Positions 23,471 to 36,686 of a DNA stretch of 64,000 bases are shown here, one piece after another (positions within the stretch are counted from its first letter, which is position 1; every line of letters begins with the position of its first letter). Origin of the DNA: Blasia pusilla (Eukaryota; Marchantiophyta; Marchantiopsida; Blasiales); the NCBI GenBank assembly GCA_050084515.1, contig CM114272.1, positions 49,228,001 through 49,292,000 of the forward strand. Reading direction: 5' to 3'. The notes under the pieces were generated by a model that ran no database searches, was not told the DNA's origin, and saw nothing but the letters and a program-made list of their open reading frames with translations. The position numbers were made by a program, and so were the translations under genes.

Positions 23471-26400
23471 TGTTCTTCTCATCTCGAGGCCAGCAGCTCC
23501 AGCGACGGCTGACGCACTTGCAAAATACGGAAATCCTTCTCGTATGCAATCACCCATGGGATCCCCTCCTTGGCTGATTCATAAGTTTGGGCCGGTTGCA
23601 AACATGCCATGAGCAGAAATGAGAGAAGTGATGATCACTATAGCCACGGTGTCGTGTTTCAAGTATGTGATCAAATTGAAGGCAAATGAGACGGGAGGTG
23701 GCTTCATATTGTGATTGGAGCCGATTGGGAATCTGGGATCAAATTTGTTCAAAATCACGTCTTCACGTACTTTTGGATGTACACACTTCGCGTCATACCC
23801 ATCGGTATGAAGTATGAGTGGAGCGGCGAGTTCCAATCGTAAAACTCGCTCTCACTCTTTGTATTACCCGGGAAGAAACGCTGCAAACTGCTCAAAAGAG
23901 CCAATTACTAGACTTATTGCGATGGTGCAACTGTTCTGCTTTCTTGCTCCCCGACTTCCTAGGTTGTTGTTTTCTTCGCTTCTCCTGGCTTCACCGAATC
24001 GCAACATGTGCCAAGAAACCAACGTGCTCGGCTTTTTTCTGCGCTTCTCTTCTTTGCTTTTGCATACGGAGGTGATATTTTGTTGTGTTGCATACGAGGG
24101 AAATTTGTGTCCCCTACTCTCACTCCTCCTCCTGATTGTGTGAGGGATCTAGCTCATCCCAGACAGCATTGAACTTCCACTTCCCTCAAGTCTGGTGCAG
24201 CGAGGTTCAAGAAGCTCTCTCTGAAGACCTAGCTGTGATTTTTCTTCTTGCCTCAGCTTGGAAGGCGGAAGATAAGAAGAGAATGAGCAAGCAAGCACGA
24301 AATAGAAACGAACGAGCAAGCACACCGGAACACTATTCAGCCATTCCCCAAGGCTCACTTGATCGTCACAGTGGCAACGGAGAATCACTCGACATATTTG
24401 TCCTAGAGTAGATTATTGTCATTCGGAGGCATTTAGGATAAAATTTTATCTTAGAGTGACTAAGTGGGGGCAGAGAGGAAGACGTAATTGGAGGGCACGC
24501 ATTTAGGGATCTCTTTCATTTGAAATCGTGATTTCGATTGTTCGGCTCAAGAAATTGGATCCGGAAGAATGTGAATTACCTTGTTGGCAGCGGGATCAGG
24601 AGGAAAAAACCAAGGAAACCAAGGACTGCGTGTGACACCCTCCTCCTGCTGCAGATCTATCACTATTTACCTCATCCCGCGATGGTTAGGAGAGCAAAGC
24701 GAAGGTGTTGGAGGCATCAAAATTCTTCCTGCGCCCAATTTCTTCCTTCAATTTTTTCTTGCGTCGAATTGAGGAGCGTCGAGAAAGTTCGAGTTCTTCC
24801 TATGTTGAGAAAGTCCCACTTCTTCGTGCGTCAAAATTCTTGTGCGGAAATGAATTATTCCAGTTTCTCAGAAAAGCGAAGGTGCTGGAGGCGTCCAAAT
24901 TCTTCTTGAATTCAAGAGCATCGAAAAAGTTAGAGATTCTTCCTGCCTCATGGGACCCGACTACAAGAAGGCAAGAAACTATTCGTCACCCTGCTGTCCA
25001 TGGACAGAATGGATCCAAACAGAAAACGACAGAAACGGTCACAATTGGAACTAGAAGGACCGGTTTTTTCAAATTTCTACCGGCCCCAACGGGTTGTGGA
25101 GGGCACGAGGACGCAAATTATTTGGGCGCAAGAAAACCAAGGACTCTCTTTGGAAATCACGGACTCCGGCTAGGACAAAAGATTTTGGACCGTCCGATGG
25201 AGATCTGTTTTAACAACCACCAGCGACGCTGCCCCAAGGGTCCCCGAATATCTATCGGAATGTTATTTATGTTTGTCTGGTTCTTCTAGATCGAAAAGAA
25301 GCGATTCTTTCAGTATAGAGCGTTTGACAACGTGATTTTCATGAGGAAGTAAAGAAATTTTGGTGTGTGTGGAGTGAGCGATCCAGCTGCCGACATGATT
25401 CCTCGATGTCTTGCCAGTCATTTCGTTCTCCACTTCTAAATACTTGCATTTTCAACCGAATCTGCCAACATCTGCACCGCATTTTGTCATTGGAAATTGG
25501 CTCAGCTGAACTTGGGTCTACAGCAACTGCAGTTAGATCCTATCATCTTTGATAGCCACGGTTCTCCATCATGTGTCGTAAGAAGTTGATAAATCAGCTT
25601 CCACCAAAGTTTTGAATCTTGTAATAGGAACAGAGAAGATGTTTTCCTGTGCAGTTGCATATCCAATTTGGATCCATAGACAGCTTGTGCATGGATGTCA
25701 AATACACAGTTTTCTTCGTTGCTGAGAAGGCTTAGACCTTGCTAATGCGTGCCGTAGTTGGCCGAATGCTCTTCATTACGAATGTCAAGCAACCAGTGTC
25801 TCCACGACACTTGCACAAACGAGATAGACTACCAAACCCACTTAGCAATGAACTTGCTACGATCACTCCGCCAAGCTCTCATCACCGCTAGCATTTTTTT
25901 TCTCAGGATTGTCACGAGCGGTTATTTCTTCGTGAGAACCTGCATCCACCTCATGTTGCTGCTGTAAAGCCCAACTGAGAATATAGAATAAAAGATCAGA
26001 TCTACTTGCATATGCACTTATTGAGAATCCTCAAAGTGGGCAAGGGGAGTGCAATAATCTCTAGACGGCCATGGAAGATCCTCTATTCGTGATATCCTTT
26101 GCACTGATTAGTTCATAACATGAACTTCAATCGAGTTCGGTAGACCTTATGATGAGTTTTTGTGACTTTTGTGTACAATCCAGTTAGATTCTCATCACGT
26201 GCACTTCTGAGCAGGCAATGCACGAAGCAAAGGAAGATTGGAAGTCAAAGCAGTGGGAGAGGCCTCACAACACTCTCTATGGTAGATAGTGTTGTGAGAG
26301 CTTCTTGGCTTGTATGTGTAAACTCCTGCACCAACGCACTGTGGTGAACACTCACTTTTTGAGAGAGTCTTCCTCTCCATTATCCAATCGCAGCGCAGTG

Positions 26401-27149
26401 TCTGTGGTTGCAAAGCTTCAACAGCCACTACTCTATGTGCAGCATGAGAAACCCTCCTATCCTGAATGTGTAACCTTAATCATAAAAACTGTAGAACTAT
26501 TTTTGGAAACCCTGCTCCACTTGCTGTAGAGCTTTTCTTGAGCTCACAAATAGTACCAAATTGCTCATACATTGGTATTAACGTGACCTTGGCACACAAA
26601 ATCTGATGCATTCACTACCAATTGAAGACTTGGTGCAGATAAGACACCTCAAGAGAGTATTCTATCCAACAAAAAATCGCTTCAAGGAAACGTCTTCAGA
26701 GATGAATAGATCATATAGACAGCTTCTTAATTTCTCGGGTGACGTGATGAACTCCGCAAAAATTTACAAGTGGGATATCAGATCGTGGGCCAGAGAAACC
26801 ACCGAAATGCCTCATCTTATGAATCTCTATTCGTATGATTGAACTATCCTGGTTCAGGCGGCTGAAGAATTCTTAAGAGATCGAGGTTTATCCCTAGAAA
26901 TAGTAACAGCATTTGTTTCTATCAATCCTCCTCCTGGCATACTCAACTCGAATCGAGTTGAAGAGTATCCAATTCCTTCGTATCTGCCTCCAGACTCTTG
27001 TACAAACTCTATTTTACAATCAATCGAAAAATCAACAATTAGCTCTTCAGTAAGCTTATCCTCGTATCGTTGACCTCCACTCTTCCACGACAGGCACCTT
27101 CCAGGAAAAAAATTCCCAGAGCAAGTGTCCCAATCTAAGTCCGAAATAT
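23471..27149. other. unrecognised sequence
   Basis: Several open frames of 60-194 codons occur on both strands (the longest at 24705-25289). None shows a domain I recognise, and most overlap antisense frames. Between 24690 and 24950 the phrase GGAGGC(A/G)TCAAA-ATTCTTC-TGCG recurs in degenerate form about four times, which alone explains the length of the open frames there. A minus-strand frame at 23579-23836 reads like protein but is not assignable. Confidence 0.35.
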
Positions 27150-29395
27150 TTACATTTCCAAGTCGGTGGTCTTGACTGAGATGTAGGAACCCGAGGGTGG
27201 AGCATTAACAGACCGCTTTCGCTTTCTCTGGACAAACGTAGCTATAGTTGTGCCAATGCAAATTCCAATAAAGAAAACCGCAAACAAGCGCAGTAGCGTC
27301 CACAGGAAGCTTCCGTACGAACAAAAGAAGTCATCGTCGTACTCATGAGAGTGGAGCACAAGCGTATCATGGATCTTTCCGTCATGATTACCGATGTATG
27401 TCATCGTTAGAATGGATTTTGTTGCGTGCAGTCTCACATACCCGAACTCGCCACTTCTGAACAGCGACCATTCAGGCTGTGGGTATATAGGAGAATCAGG
27501 GTGCTCTGGTCTGGGATCCCAAGAAGTTTGCCAATCCTGGCCTCCCATGCCGATTACAACGTTCACCGGAGGCTGTGGATAAGCACTTGGATCCGCGCAA
27601 GAGTGGTTTTGGATGGCACAAGTCCGCTCGTACTTGTGTACATGACCCCACAACATGAGGTTCACATTGTACCTCACAGCTAGCGTCTCCAGGTACTCAA
27701 TCATGATCTCACGCATCGCTTTGGCTTTCTTGTCAATATTGGTGGTGTACATGGGTCGGTGACCCAGCAAAACTACAAAGGGTGTCTTCTTCCGATCCAC
27801 ACTTTTCAAATCATTTTCAATGAACGCATACTGGTCACTCCCCGGTAGGAAGTTGGTTTCAGTTGAGATGTACAAGAAGTGCACCACACCAATTGATAGA
27901 GAGTAGTAGAGGTTGCGTGTGGCAGGGCTTCTGGTCCCTGTTGCCACAGAAGAGTTTCCAGGCATGTGAAACCTCATGCTGTAAGGCACACCGCACTCTC
28001 CACCCCCATCTGTACCGTAGACATGCGCAGCCCATTCAGGCTTCCAGGGTTGCAAGGGCCAGTCGTACTCGTGATTTCCGATGCAAACGTGGTATGGAGC
28101 ATTGGCAGCTACAGGCTGAATACGATGAAAGAACTCGTCCCACAACCACGCATAGCCTCGGGCGTAGCTGATATCGCCGATGTGCGAAATGAACACCGCC
28201 TTCTCTTCAAACTCCTCTTTCAAGTCTCTTTGTATCAATTGAATCGTCCGTTCACTCTCTTGTTGCAACCATAGAAAAGTCTTGTAAGGAGCCCATGTAC
28301 CCATGTCTCCAAACAAGATGGCATGGGTTTCGTCGGAGTCTTCCTCTGGGAGCACGAAACTGTAGATTTCACTCCATCCTCCCTGATCGCTGCCCACCTG
28401 GCCATGTACAAAACATAGATGTGTCAAGGTCGCGAATATGCCATCAACAGGATATTCGAACCAACATTCCGTCTTTCCAGAAAGGTACGTGGTCATTGCC
28501 CGACGACGTGCGTGATGTGATGGATTGCTAGTTTAAACTAGTGCAGAAAACCCATACCATCAGAAGACCAACTTGAACACTTTACTGACGTTACGTAGGC
28601 GAGTGATGTAGGAAAAGTATCATCAGAACCAATCGTAGCTACGTAGAACCTCGTTGATATGGAGATTACCTGATAGAAATAGCGTTCCCCACGATCCAAT
28701 TTCTTCATAACAGCATCGTGAATAATGCCTGGATCTCTCCACCCAGTTGACGAATTGGCCGGTCCATCGCACATGTCTGCACGAGTATAGGTCTCCGAAC
28801 GGGTTGTCGTGGTAAAATCCAGACTGTTGTCCTTGCGACCGTACTTGACAAAGCTTTTGATGGGGTCCCTCGTCACAAACATTACCCTCATTTCTGTGGG
28901 GTTGGAAGTCATAGCTAGATGAACCTGAGTGGGTTCATTGTAATTCTCGAACGCGATGTCGTAGCTGACGGCGAGCTTGTGCTCCGTGCTGGGAAGAGCG
29001 TCGCCATCTTGATCCACAGGTGTGTTTGCGGTGACATTGATCTCTAGCCCACGAAATAGACGAATTTGATAGGCTGTTCGCATATTAACCAAGGGAATTT
29101 CAAACTCGCAGCTTCCAGATTCCCAACCGATACAAGATGATAGAAGCATGTAGCCGATGAAAAAATTGTGGTCCGCGTCGGGAGGGGTGTAAATACCCAA
29201 CCAGTCAAATTTTGATGGTGAATCTAAGTCCGTCCAGGACACCTTGATTTTGTCGCCGGATTTTTTTAGCGTCCTCGGAGACGCATCCAAGCTCGCAGCA
29301 CTAGCTATACTTTCTTTGATGAGTATGATGATCAGCAAAAACACGAGAAACTGCACAGTACCACCCTCCATTTCTGCGTCCATAAGCGATCCCAC
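27150..29395 (-). CDS. PAP2-like: purple acid phosphatase, AtPAP2/PAP9-like, with C-terminal membrane anchor
   Basis: This is a metallophosphatase hydrolysing phosphate esters. Two exons, 29395-28670 and 28397-27150, are separated by a 272-bp intron (donor CAG|GTAATC, acceptor GGCCAG|GTG, phase 0). The join reads YFYQ|VGSDQGGW and yields 657 aa, the usual size of the large PAP2/PAP9 class. The N-terminus has a hydrophobic stretch (about residues 15-34), then a fibronectin-like PAP N domain. Metal ligands are all present: GDMG (Asp273), GDISYARGY (Asp317, Tyr320), GNHE (Asn350), GHRPMY (His455) and GHVHKYER (His494, His496). Near 603-631 lies a hydrophobic segment followed by RKRKR, matching the tail anchor that puts AtPAP2 in outer membranes of chloroplasts and mitochondria. 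Reading through the intron meets a stop, so splicing is required. No internal stops or frameshifts occur, so the gene is probably functional. Location is inferred from the family. Confidence 0.93.
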
Positions 29396-31747
29396 TTATC
29401 AGCATCGCCTAGAGAGCATCTTCTTTATCGTCGAGCAATTAAGACGTGAGACCCACAATCAACTCAGAACTACCATCAAACGTATACGAGCAAATAATGG
29501 ACAAGAAAGTTGGATTTGTGCAGTGTCTACGGTTAGTGAGTTGGCCTCATAACCTTGGACTACAACAACTACCTTCGCTGTGTGACTGTAGACGATCACA
29601 TTTCCTAACAGACGCTGGTACGTAAACATATGAACGCACACTTTTGTGTGCCCTATCTTCTTTTACTGTTTCGGGAGTATTTCTGAAACCACCCCGTAGA
29701 AAGTGAAGAATCCTCTCTCTACAACAACATAAGGGAATGCTTGAACCGAGCATGAAGAAAAATCACTCAATCCAACAACCAATCGGGAGAATTGGGATAG
29801 TACTCCAAATCAGCAACACGGTCGCCTACACGCGACACTCATATGGGTTCGGGTCCTAGGATCGACAAGATTCTAGTTTACCCCATCACTAAACCCAGAC
29901 AGATTTTGCTGCAACTCGAAGCCTATACAGACTTAATAGAGCGGTGAGGAAATGCGAAGACATGCGAACTCTTCTCAGCATCACGAGCCACTGGTCCTCT
30001 AGTGTTTTAACCGGGTACAGTGTCGAGGAAGCTAACAAAGACCATTAGCAATCAGGAATGCCCATTTCTTTAAGCTGCTTGGTTCAACTGAAAAGTTGGT
30101 ATTAGGTGCTGCCAAAAAGATGAGGAAGTTCCCAACGACCAAGTGCCGATTGGCCGGGAAAACTATCTCAACTTTGGGCTACAAGACCCATTCCTCTGTA
30201 TGTACTAAGCCCATGTATCCAGCTTCACTTCATTTGAAGCAAGAACTCTGTCATCATCAGGCAAGATTTCTTTGACCCTATGAAACACGAATATCCTGTG
30301 GCTCTCTCTTCACATGTATCTTCAGGCATTGACTCGACCGAAGAACCACATTCACGGCAAATTGAGGACACACTAACATACGGCCTTCCTGATTTCGCTA
30401 TCATATTCATACGAGGATACCCTGCCGCATCCTCCGACGTTTTTTTCAATGTCTGTAAAACTGCCTCATAAATCACCTTCACTAGACCTCTGTTACAAGT
30501 ATGAACACAAGCTGGTCTCCACAGCACCATGAAGCCGACCCCGCACCATGATCCTAATTTTCCACACTGAGACATCATCCAGACGGCTTTGAAGTTGAGT
30601 TTTACCTTAATCCTACGTCGCCACCGCCCAGATCACCAAAATTGATGCAGCGCACAAAGGACCGATACGTGGCAAAGACAGTTCCTGCGTCGCACAGAAA
30701 ATCTGAGACGCCTCAGCAGAGCTACCACCGCTCCTCTCCTCTTCTTCCCCCTACTACGCCTCCTGAACTGTAATTCGGTTCCCTCAACGATGATTTTCTT
30801 TTCTTCTTTACTTTGCCCTCAGCGACGACCGAAGCCGCGACAGCTCTCCAATCAATCATAAAAAGGACGCGGAGCACATTCACGAAACTGAAAGCGTCTC
30901 TCCCGTAGTCCCCACACGCGCACGCCACTCCAAATGGGTACCGTCTCCCCGACGCACTTCTCCAACAGACCAGGTCTCACGACACTGTACAGGTTACTCC
31001 CTACACGACTCGAAAGACGATGAGCGCTAGCAATGTCAGTGACACGCCAAGCCAAGGCTTGCTTGCTCCAGCCAATGCTGTGGGAGGGAACTCAGTGGGA
31101 GGGAATTGCCTCCCCGACCTCCCTCGCTCAAGCTGTATCATATACCCCTCATTCCGTCACTCACTCCTGCGACCGCCACCACCTCTCGCTCTTCTTCCGC
31201 GCGACCCGGCCCGCGCAGTGATAGCAGGTTACCACCAATCCACAGCACTAACCAGGTCTGACGTGGCATCAGATGAGAACGCCAGTCGTTCGATGAAACC
31301 GTATTGTTACTCTAAGGGGCAGTCAGTGTCCATGGTGTACGCCAGGTGGGAGGCGTCACATCTGCGAGGCGCCCGTGGAGCTGGAAAAGTCGAGAGCCGC
31401 AGTACGCGTGGACAGTTTCGAGTTCCTGGTGCGGAGGATATACGTGGCCGTATCAGAATATGCGTGGTTTGATCTGTACGTTCCTACCTCCATCGGGCAG
31501 CGGTCTATACCACGGTCTCGGCCAATTGTCGGATCCATAAGGGAAAGCAATTATCTCGGGGTCATCGAGGATGATGCCGTCCTTCCGAGATGGCGAATAC
31601 TCCGATCGAAATGCGAATCCGTTAGTTTGTTCTCTTCGATTTTCTCTTTTCTGCACGTGGACAGGAGACGAAAGCTATTTCCCCTCCACTAAATTCATGT
31701 ATGCATTCCGTTGTGAACCGGAAGGTATCTCCGAATCCTCCCATGTA
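29396..31747. other. upstream region of the phosphatase gene; no further gene recognised
   Basis: This includes the phosphatase promoter side. I see no decisive TATA box. The stretch 30900-31690 is more GC-rich. It contains a plus-strand frame of 105 codons (31375-31692) reading PVELEKSRAAVRVDSFEFLV, which looks protein-like but matches no family I know. A minus-strand frame of 117 codons (30225-30578) is also unassigned. Confidence 0.35.
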
Positions 31748-31857
31748 ATTGGAATTTAATCATGCTTTTAGAATTTTTGAGATGCACGGCATCTCACGGG
31801 CATTGGAATTTAATCATGCTTTTAGAATTTTTGAGATGCACGGCATCTTACGGGCAT
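31748..31857. repeat. 54-bp tandem duplication
   Basis: Two nearly identical copies (31748-31801 and 31802-31855) of a unit beginning ATTGGAATTTAATCATGC differ at one visible base (TCTCACG versus TCTTACG). Confidence 0.9.
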
Positions 31858-34094
31858 TGAGAATAATAGGAAGACAATTGCAAGATATTCGTCCTTCATT
31901 CCGACTAACTAATAAATAACGTAGTTGATACCTAACTAGCTGCTATCGTAGTAGTCACCCATGCCGGAATGTACCACGTAAGAGGGGAGCAGTCCATGCC
32001 TTGTCACTCACAGGTTATCCAGTTAAGATCACATGTTATCCAGTTAAGAGGAGACAAACTGGAGCGAGGTCCTATTCTGATTGTTCAGAAGAAATGGCTA
32101 TGATGTGCGCGGTCTCCTCGCTCTCGTCTCTCTTTTGGTCCGCTTCTCTCTCTTCTTCTCTTGCTTCGTCTTCGTACAACGTAGGAGTACGCTTGTCAGG
32201 TATTACATTCCACACACTTCCACCTTTTCTCTACTTGTTTCCCTTGCCTGTGGAATGGAGAGATGAGAATTTTGAGGCGTTTCTGCCGCAACCTTCTACA
32301 GGAAACATTCAGAAGTAGCTTTAGGAAAGAGCTACTTGATTCACATGTTCTTTAAAATAAAATAATTCAGCACTCAAGAAACAAAGACGGTTTGAAAAAT
32401 CTCCAGGAATCTAGAATCTCTACAAACTTCTTTGTCTCTCTTGAGAGACATGGAATCATCCACTAGAGTACGAGTTGCATAACGTACTTGGATGTTTGTA
32501 CAGTTAATGAAATTCTCATTACTAAAGTGGAAATTGGCGATCGGCTCCTAAGGACTCTCACACATCCCCAGAAAGGAGCTATACACAAAAATTGGTCTAA
32601 GAAGAAATTTTTTTTTCACGAAAAGCCTAGAAAATAGTCGTAGGAACTATTGCCAAAGAATCTACATCTTCGGTATCAGACGTACGCTACTTGCAAAATT
32701 TCTACCTGCACTGCCGAAACAATCTCATCACATGTAATTAAAACTGAAAAAAGACATGGATATTCCTTTGGGAAGAAATATGTTCATAAGGCTTCATAGG
32801 AGGCGAAGAGACTCCTACAACAAGAATCGTCATCACACGACTTCTGACAAAGTGCTCAACAGTTCTTTAGGGAACGATGTTCAAGGAAATCTGTAAGCAT
32901 AATTGAGTGTCGTTCTCGGGGCTTGACATCTAGAAGTTTTGGAGATGATGCCAATTTGAAACATTGTTCTTAAACACGTAAGAAAGAATTACACCAATTG
33001 AAGAATCGTCTGGCCGCCTAAAATTAACAAAAACAATAAAATGCATGCAATTGTAGAGAATCAATTGGAGAAAAATTCAAGAACGTCCATTCCCATAAAG
33101 CCACCACACGCTTTGCCTTTTGTCCCAGAAATGCAACCTCTATTGCAGAACCAAAAACCTCGGGTGAATGTGAGCTTCTTCTTCTCCCGATTCTCACGGG
33201 GCGATAGCAACAAGAGAGATAGCAGCATTTTGAGCCAGCTCGAATTGTTCGCGTGTTTGAGAGAATTCAAGAGCTCTGCAATCTCAAGCTGCGATTTGAG
33301 GAGTCAGGAGAGCTAGGGGAATCAGGTGCATTCCCCCTTCAACACTCTTGCGCAGGATTTGGCGCATTAGCTCAGCCACGGCAGCCAACTGCACCAACGG
33401 GTCTGCACGCATGGCTTCATTAAATTGAGCGCACACGACCATGTGAGATCAAAGAGCTTCTTCCATAGATGTGGACTCCATGCGTCCTTGCTCACAGCTT
33501 CAACACTAGATCTGTGAAAAAGCTGTTCTCGCGCTTTCACCAATTTTTCATACGAATTTGGTGCATTTGTAGGAAGGATGAGCCAAACCGGATTTGGTGC
33601 ATAGGGATTTAGTCTCGTCTTTGGGCCACTGGAAAATTGAGGTTGTAATCCGGACCACTCACTAATTATTGCCTTTCGCACAATTGCCACGATGGCTTAC
33701 CGGTCAGTTTCCTTCGCCTCTCTCACACAAAATTCAGGTTAAATCCAACAACGATTGTCCCTATTGGATTTAGGTGAGGCATAAAGTGGTCACCCTCCTC
33801 GTTCCCAACTTGCAATTAGACTCTATTCCAGACTTGTGGTGATTTATTTGGTGACTTGTGCCATGTTCGATTGGTTGAGTGTTTGTGTTATTTGATTTGA
33901 TTTTCTTGCTCGCTGGAGGGACACCTATATGTGCTAAATTGCATCTTCCATAGGGAGCGAGATACCTAGTAGCCTTCGATCCTCTTTACAGCCGATAAAT
34001 GTAGCAGTCTACTTTGAAGAAGGGAGAGGCGGAACTGGATCATCTACTACTTTGCGTTGGAATTTCAGTTGAAATCGGATTCAAAACTATAGCA
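31858..34094. other. unrecognised sequence
   Basis: Open frames up to 107 codons overlap in both strands without recognisable domains. GTTATCCAGTTAAGA is duplicated at about 32012-32049. Confidence 0.35.
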
Positions 34095-34205
34095 AGTACT
34101 AGCCGAGGAGGATGGAGAGAAAACTCGATTACAGCCACTAGTCAAGGAGGGTGGCGAGAAAATTTGATTACAGCTACTAGCCGAGGAGGGTGGCTAGAAA
34201 ACTAG
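34095..34205 (+). repeat. 39-bp tandem repeat, ~2.8 copies
   Basis: Units start at about 34095, 34134 and 34173 with ACTAGCCGAGGAGGGTGG or a close variant. Because 39 is a multiple of 3 the repeat stays in one frame (a 13-residue SRGGWREN-type peptide repeat), but I see no supported gene around it. Confidence 0.85.
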
Positions 34206-34704
34206 CTAGATTTTAAGAAAGGCTTCAATTCTTATAGAGACTGCACTTCTTCCATTTCTTTTCCTTTTCCCATTTAGTAACCCTCCCATGTTTTAATAAG
34301 AGTATAGATGTGGTCTCGTACTTACATTCCCTTCATTAGTCTTCTCGATAACTGAAAATTTTCAATCGGATGTTTCTATTTCTAACATTGGAATAATAAA
34401 ATAAAATTTAAGTGTAGATAAAATTAAAAGATATGGTTACTTGTGTCCAAATTGCACACCATTTGGATTGATCACATTATTTCCATATCATAGTTAGTCG
34501 ACAATGTCATATAAAGTTCTATCATATTGAAGGCAAATAAGGTCAACATGTTGTTTGGGCGTAACATTGTCTTGAGGTGTCCAAAGAAGTTGTGGAGAAT
34601 TCTGTTGCATCAAGATCGTTGTTTTTTCAAACATTGCCTATTTTGCTATTTTTGGCCAGATGACATGTTGATCGAGTCAATGGTTACCTAATAAGAAAGG
34701 TCCT

Positions 34705-35160
34705 TCAGCATTTGAGGAGGTCAAAGACAAGTTGATGCCCTCACCCATTTTATAGAGAGCAATTACGGGTCATCCATTCCTATTACATACGGCTTGTTAG
34801 GTCTAGGAATGGTTCTCACTTAGACAGATGATGAGGAGAGGGAGTTCGTTATGGCTTATACGAACCCATTAAACAACATTGCAAAGGCGAAGTACAATTC
34901 CTTTGAAGGAGAGTGCTTGGCTACAATGTGGGCCATAGAACATTTTAGGTGCTATCTATTCAAAACCCTTTCACGCTTATCATTGATCATTAGCCATTGA
35001 GGTGGTTGATGGAGTTTGATAATCTTGCACGGAAACTTGCTAAGTGGGTTTTATTATTATAGAAGTATGAAGTTGAGGTGGTTCATAGGCTTGGTTGGCT
35101 GAACCATAATGCAAATGGGTTGAGTCGTAACCTATGCCCAAGTTAGAGAAACGATACGTA
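34705..35160 (+). pseudogene. gypsy RNase H remnant, copy 2
   Basis: EEREFVMAYTNPLNN and NSFEGECLATMWAIEHFRCY match the other copy's EGREFVLAYASRSNN and SSYEGECLATVWAVAHFRRY. The upstream AFEEVKDKLMPSPIL corresponds to its AFQLLKDRLTSAPIL. Several in-frame stops and frame changes are present. Confidence 0.75.
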
Positions 35161-35409
35161 AGCTCGATGGTAAGGCGAGAGTGATGTAGAGATGCTGCTC
35201 GGTTGGCACGCATCTACCTTCCTTTGTTGGTCGACTCTGTGTGATCAATAGCAAGTAGCAACTCCAATGTGGGATAAGATTATGAGTCTTCAGATTCAAA
35301 GGTCATTGAGGAGGCAACATGAGGTCTTGATATCCATGAGGATATGGAGATGTTAGGGTTCTTACGTATTGGCGTCATAGCAAGCACAATGAGTGGTAGG
35401 GAGCGAGAT

Positions 35410-36200
35410 CGGATCCTATAGTGATACGAGTAGTACCTCATCCTTCGTATCAAGCATGTCCACAAGGAGTTTGGGCACTTTGGAAAAAGTGTACTGAAGG
35501 CTTACTCGAGGTTCAATACTTATGGCATGACATGCATACTAACATTCAACCATTTGTAGCCATGGATATGGTGTATGATTGAGTGCGGACACTCTGCCAT
35601 GCTCCCACTCCACAATTGCATCCTTTGTCAATAATGTGATTAGGTTATCAATGGAGTCTAGACTTTGCGAGACCTTTGCCATTGACACAACATCATTATA
35701 GGTATGTGTCGGTCATGGTGGAGCATTTCTCCAAGTGGATAGAGTTGGTGGCACTACTAGACAAGGCAAGCAAGGGAGCTTATGTGTTTATAGATTGTAT
35801 GCTTAGTCATTATGGTACATCGACCAAGGTTTTAATTGATCAGGGTATCGATTTCAAGGGAGATTTTCAAGCCTTATATGATCATGCATTGATAGATCAC
35901 CGCACTACATCCACATATCATCTTGACACGGATGGGTTGGCAAAGAGAGTAGTAGAGATGGTGAATAGAGGGATGCGTTAGTATGGCTTGCACTAGGAAC
36001 ATTTGAGGGAGTAGCATCTACAATTGCCATGATTGGCTATGGAGTATTGCTTCAATTGGAAAACATCCTTAGAGTGATTTTTATTGTATTTTTTTCTCTA
36101 CGGGAGAAAGCTAGATTGAGTTGCAACTATTTGGCATGACACGGCAGAGATGTTGGACCTTGATGACCCAGATGTGTAGGTATAAGTATGTTCTCACAAC
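35410..36200 (+). pseudogene. gypsy integrase remnant, copy 2
   Basis: This is DDE integrase of the rve family. After the decayed zinc-binding region come LGYQWSLDFARPLPL (first Asp) and VMVEHFSKWIELVAL. The motif LIDQGIDFKGDFQALY supplies the second Asp, which is mutated in the other copy. DGLAKRVVEMVNRGMR follows, where the usual catalytic Glu (AER) has become Lys. The open stretch is 35676-35981. It is inactive by mutation. Confidence 0.8.
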
Positions 36201-36473
36201 GTAGAGATTTTTTGTAGTGTTATGCCCATGATATTTGAGAACTTAGGCATTGCTTAGCATAAGGATACCTTGGGGTTATGGGGTCATTCGTGGAAGAGAT
36301 TAGCATCCATGGATTAGGAGGTTTCATCTTGGAGATTAAGTGTTCTTACAACAAGTAGCACCTCCAACGTTATATGTTACTACAAGGTGCAAAAATTTGC
36401 ACGGATGTGTGATGTTTTATCGACCGAAGTCCTAATGTTGGAGGGACAGGATGGTATGATTTAGAAGGATCAT

Positions 36474-36686
36474 ATGCGGAATTGTGCACTATGCCATCTT
36501 CCGAACGTGGACGGGATAGTGGATCTGAGCTTGGAAGTGGTACTTGTGGGCTTAAGGTGTATGTTGTGTGGATCTACAAGGGATCAAACATCACTTTGGT
36601 TTTGTGATGGTTGTTGTAGAGGGTGGCATATATCGTGTTTGACCCCTCTTGAGGTAATTCCCAGCGTGACGATGGTTATGTCCTAA
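36474..36686 (+). pseudogene. PHD finger at the end of gypsy integrase, copy 2
   Basis: The frame reads RNCALCHLPNVDG, then CMLCGSTRDQTSLWF, then CDGCCRGWHISCLTP. That gives the Cys-x2-Cys, Cys-x2-Cys, His-x2-Cys order and spacing of a PHD finger, with the aromatic residue before the His. The final Cys pair is lost to a frameshift and decay after LTP. PHD fingers bind unmodified or methylated histone H3 tails. Here the finger takes the place a chromodomain has in chromoviruses. This copy keeps a Cys that is Tyr in the copy at 60 kb. Confidence 0.8.

Noticed and set aside
23579-23836. Minus-strand 85-codon protein-like frame after copia A
   Set aside because: No recognisable family, start context or splice sites that I could defend.
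24538-25289. Overlapping frames of 123 and 194 codons
   Set aside because: They run through a degenerate GGAGGCATCAAAATTCTTC repeat and match no family.
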